From Sorangium cellulosum So0157-2 (GTDB taxonomy: Bacteria > Myxococcota_A > Polyangia > Polyangiales > Polyangiaceae): a DNA stretch of 64,000 nucleotides. The first letter of the stretch is position 1. Every line of letters begins with the position of its first letter. This document shows, in pieces, positions 53,013 to 61,380 of the stretch. The stretch covers positions 13,868,501 through 13,932,500 of the forward strand of contig NC_021658.1 in assembly GCF_000418325.1 (NCBI RefSeq), read 5' to 3'. Below the pieces are notes generated by a model that saw only the letters and a program-made list of their open reading frames with translations, did not search any database and was not told the DNA's origin. The position numbers and the translations under genes were made by a program.

Positions 53013-54848
53013 CTACTTCCCCGCCGCCGCCTCGGAGCCCGGCCGCCGCGGCTCCCGCGCGCCCGCGAACGCCGCGCCCTCGCGGCCGATCGCGGGCGCG
53101 TCGGCGATGTGCCCGCGCTCGTCGAAGGCGTGGCCCATCGCGCCGAGCGCGCTCCGCAGCTCGTCGGGGAAGCCGCCCTTCTCGATGAACAGCTTGTCGG
53201 GGTAGTCCTGGTGGTGGAAGCGCGGCGCGTTGACCGCGGTGGTCACGTCGAAGCCGAAATCGACCACGTTCGAGAGGATCTGGAAGACCGCCGTGAGGAT
53301 CGTCGGGCCGCCCGCGGCGCCGAGCACGAGCTCCACGCGCCCGTCCTTCCCCGTCACGATCGTCGGCGACATCGACGAGAGCATGCGCTTGCCGGGCGCG
53401 ACGGCGTTGGCCTCCCCCTGCACGAGGCCGAACTGGTTCGCGGTGCCGGGCACGGTGGCGAAGTCGTCCATCTCGTTGTTCAGCACGAAGCCCGCGCCGG
53501 TCACCGTCACCCCCGAGCCGTACCAGCCGTTCAGCGTCGTGGTCAGCGCGACGGCGTTGCCCTGCGCGTCGACCACCGAGAAGTGCGTCGTGTGCGGGCC
53601 GCGGCCGCCCGAGTCCTTGACGCCCGCGCCGCGGGTCAGCTCGTCGGTCGGGGTCGCGCGGTCCGGCGCGATCGTGGCGCGCTGCTTGTCGGCCCACGCG
53701 ACCGAGAGCAGCTCCTCCACCGGGTTCTTCACGAAGTCGGGATCCCCGAGGATCTCGTTGCGCGCGAGGAAGACGCGGCGCATCGCCTCGGCGACCACGT
53801 GCACGTGCGACGGCGAGTGCCAGCCGAGCTTCGCGACGTCGAGCCCCTCGAGCTGGTGCGCGATCATCGCCAGGGCGAGGCCGCCCGACGAGGGGAGCGG
53901 CATGGAGGCGACGCGGCGCCCGCGGTACTCGAACACGATCGGCTCGCGCCACTTCGCCTTGTAGCCCTTGAGGTCCGCGGCCGAGATGATGCCCTTGCCG
54001 CGCCGCATCTCGGCGACGACGAGCTCGGCGGTCTTGCCCTCGTAGAAGCCCGCGGGCCCCTTCTCGGCGATGCGCTCGAGCGTCGCCGCGAGCTCGGGCG
54101 ACCTCCAGGTCGCGCCGACCTGGATGGGCGCGCCGCCGGGCAGGAACAGCGCGACCGAGGCCGGGAAGCGCGCGAGCTTGCTCGAGGCCGACTTGACCGT
54201 GGTCGCGAAGTTCTCGTCGACGGGGAAGCCCTCCTTCGCGAGCCGGATCGCCGGCGCGATGAGCTCGGCCCAGGTCTTCTTCTTGGAGCCGAGCTTGTCG
54301 TACGCCTCCCAGAGCCCGGCGACGCTGCCGGGCACGCCGGCCGCGAGGTGGCCGACGCGGGAGCTCTCGGTGGGCTTGCCGTCCTTGCCCTTGTACATGT
54401 CGTGGGTCGCCTTGGCCGGCGCGGTCTCGCGGAAGTCGAGCGCGTGCTCCTTGTCGCCGACGCGCGCGACGAGGAACCCGCCGCCGCCGAGGTTGCCCGC
54501 CGTCGGGTGCACAACGGCGAGCGCGAACGCCGTCGCGACCGCCGCGTCGACGGCGTTGCCGCCCGAGGAGAGGACGTCGGCGCCCACCCTCGTGGCGAGC
54601 GCGGCGTCGCTGGAGACCATCGAGGGCCCCCGCACCGGCGGCGCGCCCTCGGGGTAAGGCCACCCGGCGGGGAACCGCGACGCCGGCGCGGCCGGAGGGG
54701 CCGGCGCGGCCGGCGCGGGCGCCGAGGCGGCGGCGCTCGGCGATGGGGGCGGGGGCGGCGCGGGCGGCGGCGGCGGGACGGCAGCCTCGCAGCCGGCGAG
54801 GGCGAGGAGGACGACGGCGAGCAGCCGGTGAGAGGCGCGGGGCTTCAT
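53013..54848 (-). CDS. ggt: gamma-glutamyltranspeptidase, lipoprotein form
   Basis: This 611-residue N-terminal-nucleophile hydrolase has lipobox LALAGC (~15-20) and a Pro/Ala-rich tether (~24-60). The large-subunit part starts MVSSDAALATRVGADVLSSGGNAVDAAVATAFAL, followed by NLGGGGFLV and LDFRETAP. The autoprocessing site HTTHFSVVD (~413-421) supplies the catalytic Thr of the small subunit. The GSGVTVTGAGFVLNNEMDDF and SSMSPTIV segments complete the active site. It cleaves glutathione and gamma-glutamyl peptides in the periplasm or outer envelope. A leaderless-type promoter lies directly upstream. Confidence 0.94.
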   Translation of the reverse strand: MKPRASHRLLAVVLLALAGCEAAVPPPPPAPPPPPSPSAAASAPAPAAPAPPAAPASRFPAGWPYPEGAPPVRGPSMVSSDAALATRVGADVLSSGGNAVDAAVATAFALAVVHPTAGNLGGGGFLVARVGDKEHALDFRETAPAKATHDMYKGKDGKPTESSRVGHLAAGVPGSVAGLWEAYDKLGSKKKTWAELIAPAIRLAKEGFPVDENFATTVKSASSKLARFPASVALFLPGGAPIQVGATWRSPELAATLERIAEKGPAGFYEGKTAELVVAEMRRGKGIISAADLKGYKAKWREPIVFEYRGRRVASMPLPSSGGLALAMIAHQLEGLDVAKLGWHSPSHVHVVAEAMRRVFLARNEILGDPDFVKNPVEELLSVAWADKQRATIAPDRATPTDELTRGAGVKDSGGRGPHTTHFSVVDAQGNAVALTTTLNGWYGSGVTVTGAGFVLNNEMDDFATVPGTANQFGLVQGEANAVAPGKRMLSSMSPTIVTGKDGRVELVLGAAGGPTILTAVFQILSNVVDFGFDVTTAVNAPRFHHQDYPDKLFIEKGGFPDELRSALGAMGHAFDERGHIADAPAIGREGAAFAGAREPRRPGSEAAAGK

Positions 54849-54856
54849 CGTGGCGG

Positions 54857-54885
54857 CTTATAACCCAGGCCCAGCGCCGCTCGAA
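54857..54885 (-). promoter_or_regulatory. predicted promoter of ggt, leaderless type
   Basis: On the minus strand TTCGAG (54885-54880), a 17-bp spacer, then TATAAG (54862-54857), ending eight bases before ATG 54848. TATAAG stands out in this GC-rich context. No Shine-Dalgarno lies between it and the start. Confidence 0.5.
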
Positions 54886-55063
54886 GACCGGAAGGCGCGG
54901 CCGCGCGAGCGCGACCGCCCGCCGGCCGCGCGGGCGCGGGTTCTCCACACACGCCGCGCGGGCGCGGGCCCTCGCGGGTTCTCCCCGCGTCGCGCGCGGG
55001 CGCTGCGTGGGGGATCGCGCGGCGGAGCGTGCGCCGTAATCCGTCACAGCTGTTCGGGTTTCT

Positions 55064-55102
55064 GCTGATCAGCTGTACCGCTCTCCCGCGAGCGGGAGAG
55101 CG
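55064..55102. promoter_or_regulatory. palindrome and 10-bp hairpin between ggt and the pseudokinase
   Basis: The 10-bp palindrome GCTGATCAGC (55064-55073) is followed by a perfect hairpin, CGCTCTCCCG / CGGGAGAGCG (55079-55088 and 55093-55102), with a 4-base loop. Both lie in the divergent promoter region of ggt and the pseudokinase gene. They could be an operator or a terminator-like structure. Confidence 0.45.
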
Positions 55103-55195
55103 ACGCGCCGTACAGGGCGCGTGGAGCAGGGCGCCTTACCGAGGCGCCCGGAGACGCCTCTCGGCGCCGCGAATCGATCCGTGTTGGTCGTTGGC

Positions 55196-55224
55196 TTGGG
55201 GGCTTCGCCGCGCTTGGGTATGAT
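55196..55224 (+). promoter_or_regulatory. predicted promoter of the pseudokinase gene, leaderless type
   Basis: TTGGGG (55196-55201), a 17-bp spacer, then TATGAT (55219-55224). ATG 55234 begins nine bases after the -10 box. The -10 differs from the sigma-70 consensus by one base, which is strong for this genome. Confidence 0.6.
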
Positions 55225-55233
55225 CGGCCCCGG

Positions 55234-57687
55234 ATGTTTCCGACGGAGCCCGCTCCCGAGACGATTGGGGCCTACAAGATCCTCCGGCGCCTGGCCGGTT
55301 CTGGGCCCACCAGCGTCTATCTCGGGCGGCTGGACGGCCCGCTCGGGTTTCGCCGCGTCTGCGTGCTGAAGCTCGTCCCGAATACGGCCGAGGGCGATCC
55401 GCGCTTCGCCGACGAGCTCGCGCGCGAGGCGTCGATCTGCGCGTCGATGAACCACCCGGCCATCGTGCGGATGTTCGACTTCTTCGAGCACGCCGGCCGG
55501 CTCGTGCTCGTGCTCGAGCACGTCGAGGGCGTGAACCTCAATCGGCTGCTCCAGCACCTCGCGACGCGGCAGCAGAAGCTCGCCGACGCGGCGGTCTACT
55601 ACCTGGTCCACTGCATCGCCGGCGCGCTCGCGCACGCGCACGGGCTGACCGACGAGCACGGCGGCCCCGCGCCGGTGATTCACCGGAACCTCCACCCGGA
55701 GAACATCGTGATCGGGTGGGACGGGCAGGTGCGCCTGACCGGCTTCGGCATCGGCAAGATCCTCGGGCGCACGCCGGACACCATCGCGGGCGTGGTGAAG
55801 GGGGCGCCGGGCTACATGGCGCCCGAGCAGGTGCGCGCCGAGCGGGTCACGGTCAAGGCCGATATCTACGGCGTGGGGCTCCTGCTCTGGTCGCTGCTCT
55901 CGGGGCGGCGGCCGCCCGCCGACGGCACCAAGCCGGCTGGGATCGCGTCGATCCGCCCCGAGATCCCGCGCCCGGTCGTGGCGCTGCTCGACACGGCCCT
56001 GGCGCTGTCGCCGGACGATCGGAAGACCACCACCCAGGAGATCGAGCAGACGCTCGCGAAGGTCGCCCGCCCGGAGAAGGGGAAGGCGGAGCTCGTGACG
56101 CGCGTGCAGTCGGCGCACGCGACGATCGAGATCGAGGACGCGGATCCCGAGGAGGACCGGCGGCCGACGATCCCGGTGAAGGGCAAGGGCGGGCAGACGG
56201 CGCGGCCCGCGGCCGACGCGGCGAAGCGGCTCGCGAAGGATCTCTTCGCGAAGGATCAGGCGGCGAGGGAGGGCGGCGCCGCGAGGCTCCGGCCCGGCGC
56301 GCGGGCGGGGACGACGCCGCCCGCGCCGGCGCCGTCCGAGGCGCTGGCCGCGGCCGCGCGCCCGGACGGCAAGCTGCCGGCGCGCGCGCCTGGGCCCGAG
56401 CCGATCACGATCCCGGTGCCGGCGGCGCCGGCAACTCAAGCGCCGCCGACGCCGGTCGCGGCGGCGCTGCCGGCCGCGCTCGGGGTGAAGGGCGCCGAGG
56501 GGCGGAAGCCCGCGCTGCCGGATCGCGAGACGTTCGGCCGGCTGTACGAGGCGTCGAAGCGCGCGGCGGAGCGCGACGCGGCGGCGGCCGAGGAGGTGCT
56601 GGCGGGGGGCGGGCCGGCGACGCTGCCCGAGCTGGAGCCGGTGTTCGAGGAGGACGACGCGACGATCCCGGGCACGGGCGCGCCGTCGGTCCGCTTCGGG
56701 ACGTCGATCTCGGCGATCCCGGAGGCGATCCGCTTCGGTCCGCCGCCGGCGCTTCCGGCGGATCTCACGCCGGCGTTCTTCGCGCCGCCGCCGCCGAAGC
56801 CGCCGTCCAACTCGCCGGTGACGCCGTCGGGGGTGACGGTGCCGATGGGCACGACGGGCCTGACGCCGCCCGGGGTGACGGTGCCCGTGGACCGCACGGC
56901 GGGCGGGACGCCGCCCGGGGGGGTGCCGTACCCGAGCGCGGCGGGCCTGCGCGGCCCCTCGGCGGAGTCGTCGCCGCCGGGCGGGTCGATGCGGCGCCAG
57001 CGTTCGCCCACGCTGGGCTGGCAGGCGCCGCGCTCGCTGTCGCCGGTCGGGACGATCGCGGTCTCGGCGGTCACGGCGACGGTGGTGGCGGCGATGTGGA
57101 TCTACGTCGCGCGCCGGGAGCGGCCCGCGCCGATCGCCGCCGCGCCGGTCGAGCAGGCGGCGCCGCCCGCCGAGCCCGTGGTCACGGCCACGGCGGCGCC
57201 GGCGCCGAGCGCTGCGACCTCCGCGAAGCGGGCGCCGGGCGCGAAGGCGCCTTCGGCGAAGGAGCTGGCGGCGCAAGAGGCCGCGGCGGCGAAGGAGGCG
57301 GCGAGGGAGGCCGCTGCGGCGAAGCAGGCGGCGGCGAAGGAGGCCGCTGCGGCGAAGGAGGCTGCGGCGAAGGAGGCCGCGGCGAAGGAGGCCGCCGGCC
57401 AGGGGCGGAATGGGGTCAACCCCGCCACCCTGCCCAAGGGGCAGGGCGTGCTCACGGTGGGGTTCCCCGATCCGGGGGGCGTCTACGTGACCGGCAAGTA
57501 CGCGGGGGACGTCAACGAGCCGCTGGTCATCCGCTGCGGTCGTTTCTTCGTGCGCGTGGGGAAGCCCGGCAAGACGAAGTTCCCCGAGTGGCTCAGCGCG
57601 GGCGTGACGGCGCAGGTGCCGTGTCAGGGGGCCACGACCATCGATATCAAGCCGACCGCCCCACCGAAGCCGCGAAAGAAGCGGTAG
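55234..57687 (+). CDS. membrane-anchored Ser/Thr pseudokinase
   Basis: This 817-residue protein has a Hanks-fold domain (~13-275). The glycine loop is LAGSGPTSVYLG, Lys46 is in VCVLKLV, and APE is at 196-198. However, the catalytic loop reads HRNLHPEN (Asp to Asn152 and Lys to His154), and DFG is GFG (Asp to Gly170). Phosphotransfer is therefore unlikely. A ~330-residue Pro/Ala-rich linker, one membrane helix (IAVSAVTATVVAAMWIYVA, ~608-628) and an Ala/Lys/Glu repeat of EAAAAK type follow. A small C-terminal domain (~730-805) contains LTVGFPDPGGVYVTGKYAG and resembles PEGA-like beta domains. It probably acts as a scaffold or allosteric partner. Confidence 0.88.
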   Translation: MFPTEPAPETIGAYKILRRLAGSGPTSVYLGRLDGPLGFRRVCVLKLVPNTAEGDPRFADELAREASICASMNHPAIVRMFDFFEHAGRLVLVLEHVEGVNLNRLLQHLATRQQKLADAAVYYLVHCIAGALAHAHGLTDEHGGPAPVIHRNLHPENIVIGWDGQVRLTGFGIGKILGRTPDTIAGVVKGAPGYMAPEQVRAERVTVKADIYGVGLLLWSLLSGRRPPADGTKPAGIASIRPEIPRPVVALLDTALALSPDDRKTTTQEIEQTLAKVARPEKGKAELVTRVQSAHATIEIEDADPEEDRRPTIPVKGKGGQTARPAADAAKRLAKDLFAKDQAAREGGAARLRPGARAGTTPPAPAPSEALAAAARPDGKLPARAPGPEPITIPVPAAPATQAPPTPVAAALPAALGVKGAEGRKPALPDRETFGRLYEASKRAAERDAAAAEEVLAGGGPATLPELEPVFEEDDATIPGTGAPSVRFGTSISAIPEAIRFGPPPALPADLTPAFFAPPPPKPPSNSPVTPSGVTVPMGTTGLTPPGVTVPVDRTAGGTPPGGVPYPSAAGLRGPSAESSPPGGSMRRQRSPTLGWQAPRSLSPVGTIAVSAVTATVVAAMWIYVARRERPAPIAAAPVEQAAPPAEPVVTATAAPAPSAATSAKRAPGAKAPSAKELAAQEAAAAKEAAREAAAAKQAAAKEAAAAKEAAAKEAAAKEAAGQGRNGVNPATLPKGQGVLTVGFPDPGGVYVTGKYAGDVNEPLVIRCGRFFVRVGKPGKTKFPEWLSAGVTAQVPCQGATTIDIKPTAPPKPRKKR

Positions 57688-57833
57688 CGCGGCGCCCGGG
57701 AGTGGCGCTGGGACGAGAAGGGGCCGAACCGTCAGGGCACCAAGGCGTCGGGGGCATCCGCTGGTTGGGTCGTCTAGTCCAGCACCTTGGTCGTTGAACG
57801 GCGGCGGAGCCCGTCGGTCGTCGCGGCGAGCGG

Positions 57834-58333
<500 letters not shown>

Positions 58334-58440
58334 TGCTGCTCTGCAGAACGTGCGCTGTTCGTGCGGATAGCCGTCCCGGTCCGTTGGTGCCGAATCCGGA
58401 TCTCAGGGCAGCGTGTCCTCATCAGCGTCCTGATGGCGCG

Positions 58441-59529
58441 TCATCGCCCGAGCCGATCGAGCCTGTCCTCGGCCGCTTCGAGGCGGCTCGCGCCCTCGGC
58501 CGCCTTCTGCTGCGCCTCCGCCGCGCTTCGCTCCGCTTCGTCGGCGCGCTTCCTCGCGGCCCGCGCGGCCTCCTCGGCCTTCTCCGCGGCGCGGCTCATC
58601 CTGGCCGCCTCTTTCGTGAGGCGATCTGCCTCCTTGGCAGCCCGCGATGCCTCGCGGCTCGCCTGATCCCGTTCCTTCTCTGCCGCCGCGAGCTGCGCCT
58701 TCTGCTGGCGCTGCTCTGCCGCGAGCCGCTCCTTCCGCTCTCGCCGCTCGGCGGCGAGCTTCGCCTTTTTCTCGCGCTCGTCGGCCGCGCGCCGCGCCTT
58801 TTGCTCGCGCTCCTTCGCGGCGCGCTGCTTCTCGCGCTCCTCTCCCGCCCTCTTCTGCCGCTCCGGCGCCTCCTTCTCCGCGCGCCCCCGGCGTCGCGCC
58901 GGTGTTTCTGCCTTCGCCCCCTTGCTCCGGCGCCCCGCCCCGGCTTCGGCGGGCCTCTCGGAGGGCCGCCCTCGCAGCAGCCCGAGCATGTCCGAGAGAT
59001 CCCCTGGCTCGAGCTCTCCCGACAGCCGCCCCCGCGCGAGCAGCTCCAGATCCGACGGGCTCGCGGTGGGGGTCGCCAGCAGCGAATCCCGCAAGCGGTC
59101 CATCGGATTGCCCTTCTCCCGATAGCCCCCCTCCGCGAAGAGCGCCGGCGCCGCCCGCAGGAGCTCGTTCACGACCGCGCGGTGCTTCTGGCCCGCGTCC
59201 TTCAGCCCCTGCGCGCCGCCCGGCCCGAGCGCCCCCCGCTGGGCCTCGCGCAGCCGCTCGCCCGCGTCGAGCAGGGCCTCCATCCTTTGCGGATAGCGGC
59301 GCGCGAGCTGGTTCAAGGTCCAGGCCGCCGCGGTCGGCCGCCGCAGCGCCTTCACGCGATCCGACGCGCCCTTGTCCCCCGCTTGCCGCAGCCGCTTCGC
59401 GAGCTCGTCGCGGGCGCGCGTGAAGTCGGCGAGCGGCTTCTTGTAAAGGGCGTCGACCTCCTCCTCCTCGTCGACGACGCCACCCGGAGGAGGAGCACCG
59501 CCGCGCGTTCCCTTGGTTCGAGAGGCCAT
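58441..59529 (-). CDS. coiled-coil protein, unknown function
   Basis: This 362-residue protein has an N-terminal conserved-looking domain (~25-170: LYKKPLADFTRARDELAKRLR, VKALRRPTAAAWTLNQLARR). A short Gly/Arg linker leads to a ~170-residue highly charged coiled coil (EKQRAAKEREQKARRAADEREKKAK and following). A similar N-terminal domain joined to coiled coils is, as I recall, common in actinobacterial and myxobacterial hypothetical proteins. No signal peptide or membrane segment is present. It lies 41 bp after the helix-hairpin-helix/ferritin fusion and is probably co-transcribed. Confidence 0.75.
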   Translation of the reverse strand: MASRTKGTRGGAPPPGGVVDEEEEVDALYKKPLADFTRARDELAKRLRQAGDKGASDRVKALRRPTAAAWTLNQLARRYPQRMEALLDAGERLREAQRGALGPGGAQGLKDAGQKHRAVVNELLRAAPALFAEGGYREKGNPMDRLRDSLLATPTASPSDLELLARGRLSGELEPGDLSDMLGLLRGRPSERPAEAGAGRRSKGAKAETPARRRGRAEKEAPERQKRAGEEREKQRAAKEREQKARRAADEREKKAKLAAERRERKERLAAEQRQQKAQLAAAEKERDQASREASRAAKEADRLTKEAARMSRAAEKAEEAARAARKRADEAERSAAEAQQKAAEGASRLEAAEDRLDRLGR

Positions 59530-59570
59530 CCCCGCGCAAGCTCAGCCGAGCTCCCGCGAGCTTACCCCGC

Positions 59571-60350
59571 TCAGGCGGCCTCGGCCAGCGTCGACGGCAC
59601 CTCCGGGAGCTCCCAGCCGCGCGTCCGGATCTCCTCGTTGATCCAGCGGATGTGGCGCCGCTCGTCCTGCCAGTTCGCCTCCACCATCCGCCGGACCTCC
59701 TCCGGCAGATCGCTCGCCAGCGCCGAGGCATAGGCGTCGTTCGTGAGCTCCTCGTTGCCGCGCATGGCGACGAGCGCCGTCCGGTCCTCGCGCGCCGATA
59801 GCTCGGTGTAGCGGCGAATGCACTGGCCGCGCTCATCGGCCTCGTCCGGAGGCGAGGCGCCGAGCGCGTCCAGGAGCTCGCGCTCGTGCCGCTCGTGATC
59901 CGCCCGGAACCCCTCGAGCTGCTTCTTGATCTCCGGCGTCTTGCACGCGCCGATCGCCACGCGGTACGCCTCGGCAGCCGCCCTGTCGAGCAGGATGAGC
60001 CCCATGATCTGCTCCAGGGCCGTCGCATCGCCGATGTCGCCGCCTTCGGAGGAGCGCCGCTTCGTCGCCGACCCCGGCGCCGCCTCGGCCGCTCCTCCGG
60101 CGCCCGCGCCCGACCCCGAGGCCTCGGCCGCGCCGCCCAGCGAGCCGCTGCGCTGGAGCTTGCCGAGCATCACGCCGTCGATGCCGGGCACCTGGTGCAC
60201 ATCCTCCCAGCTCCGGAAGGGGCCGCGCTCGCTCCGGTGCTCGATGAGGAGCCGAGCCCGCTCGCCGTCGACGCCCTCGATCGCGGTGAGCTCTTCTTCC
60301 GTCGCCGTGTTCAGATCGACGCGCGGTTCGCGCGATGCCTTCTTGGTCAT
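59571..60350 (-). CDS. fusion of a ComEA-like helix-hairpin-helix domain and a ferritin-like DUF2383 domain
   Basis: Residues ~10-65 of this 259-residue protein (VDLNTATEEELTAIEGVDGERARLLIEHR, FRSWEDVHQVPGIDG) are a tandem helix-hairpin-helix unit as in ComEA. A Gly/Ala linker (~72-105) leads to a four-helix bundle. That bundle carries LEQIMGLILLDRAAAEAYRVAIGACK, DHERHERELLDALG and EANWQDERRHIRWINEEI, with Glu and His placed as in DUF2383/ferritin-like proteins. There is no signal peptide, so it is cytoplasmic. GGGGAGG precedes the ATG. DNA binding joined to a metal-binding bundle suggests nucleoid protection, which is inference. Confidence 0.8.
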   Translation of the reverse strand: MTKKASREPRVDLNTATEEELTAIEGVDGERARLLIEHRSERGPFRSWEDVHQVPGIDGVMLGKLQRSGSLGGAAEASGSGAGAGGAAEAAPGSATKRRSSEGGDIGDATALEQIMGLILLDRAAAEAYRVAIGACKTPEIKKQLEGFRADHERHERELLDALGASPPDEADERGQCIRRYTELSAREDRTALVAMRGNEELTNDAYASALASDLPEEVRRMVEANWQDERRHIRWINEEIRTRGWELPEVPSTLAEAA

Positions 60351-60523
60351 GGTCGAGCCTCCCCGGGCCGATTTGTAGGGCCGACGGAAGCCCGCCGAAA
60401 GCTGGCATGGCTGTCGATCCGGCGCGGAGCTCGATTGGCCGGCGCGCTGTGGGAGGAGATTGGTCGGCGCTGCAGGGTTGCGTCAGCGCTAGAGCGGAGC
60501 GTCACCCGCGAGGGCGACGGCGG

Positions 60524-61042
60524 TCACGCGCCGGGCGGCGGCTCGGGCGACTGGACCGGCTGCGGCGGCGGCTCTTCCCCGCCGCGCGCGCGGCGCGTCG
60601 CGAAGATCTTCGCGAGCGGGGCGGTCACGGTGCGGAGCGCGGGGTTCACCTCCGACGCGGCCTTGGCGACGCCGTAGGCGACGAGCGAGGGGCTCCACGC
60701 CTCGGCCGACCAGGCGAGACGGCTGTCGGCGAGCCGTTGCCAGAGCTCCTCGACGCGCTCGAAGAGCGGCCTGATCACGTCGAGGTTGTTCAGGTCCTCG
60801 AGGACCGCGTCGGAAGAGAAGCCGGCGGCGGTGGCCACCGCCGTATGCTCGGCCATCGCGCGGCAGAGCGACCGCGTCGCCTGCTCGAAGCCCTCTCTCG
60901 CCCGCGGGATGGCGGCGCGCTCAGCTTCGTTCAGCACGACGAGATAAGGAGCGAGGAGCGCGAAGGCTTCGTCGATCTTCTTGCGGGCCTTGGCGGTGGC
61001 GAGCTCGAGCTCTGCCGTGTCGATGCGGGTCGGAGTGGGCAC
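60524..61042 (-). CDS. helical hypothetical protein
   Basis: This 172-residue protein from GTG 61042 has AGGAGG nine bases upstream, which fixes the start inside a much longer open frame. It is mostly helical (ELATAKARKKIDEAFALLAPYLVVLNEAERAAIPRAREGFEQA...), with a Pro-rich C-terminal tail and no signal peptide. A family of similar stress-associated helical proteins occurs in myxobacteria, but I cannot name one. It is the first of three same-strand genes ending with the coiled-coil protein; a 173-bp gap separates it from the next. Confidence 0.65.
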   Translation of the reverse strand: MPTPTRIDTAELELATAKARKKIDEAFALLAPYLVVLNEAERAAIPRAREGFEQATRSLCRAMAEHTAVATAAGFSSDAVLEDLNNLDVIRPLFERVEELWQRLADSRLAWSAEAWSPSLVAYGVAKAASEVNPALRTVTAPLAKIFATRRARGGEEPPPQPVQSPEPPPGA

Positions 61043-61172
61043 GGGGATAAACCTCCTGATGCGATGGATGTGGAGCGGTGAAAAAAACAACCAATGTGGC
61101 GGAACGCCGCCGTATCGATGTCCCGAGGAGCGCATCGCCGGAGCGCCTGTCAAGGGGAGCACATCGACGAAT

Positions 61173-61340
61173 CGACGTGGATCATCGAAAAACCGATGTA
61201 GATCATCGAAAAACCGAGGTGCGGCAGCAGAAAACCGACGCGAGGGATCGAGAGGGCGATGGGGGACAGCAAAAAACCGACGTGCGCCATCGGAGGACCG
61301 ATGCGCGCCATCGGCGGCGCGAGGTGGGGGTCGGGAGAGC
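61173..61340. repeat. degenerate 21-bp tandem array, eight copies
   Basis: Units begin with CGA at 61173, 61194, 61215, 61236, 61257, 61278, 61299 and 61320, spaced exactly 21 bp. Early copies read CGAYGTRGATCATCGAAAAA; later ones drift (CATCGGAGGAC, CAGCAAAAAAC). A-runs recur once per unit, that is every two helical turns, which would favour intrinsic bending. The array lies between the helical-protein gene start and the ECF sigma stop. Confidence 0.88.
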
Positions 61341-61380
61341 GAGGCGCGCCTCGCCGCATCGCCCGGCGATCGGGGACTGG

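Noticed and set aside
52169..53188. A 339-codon plus-strand gene between the hybrid kinase and ggt
   Set aside because: It is antisense to the 3' end of ggt and the SRPBCC fragment and reads as Arg-rich shadow.
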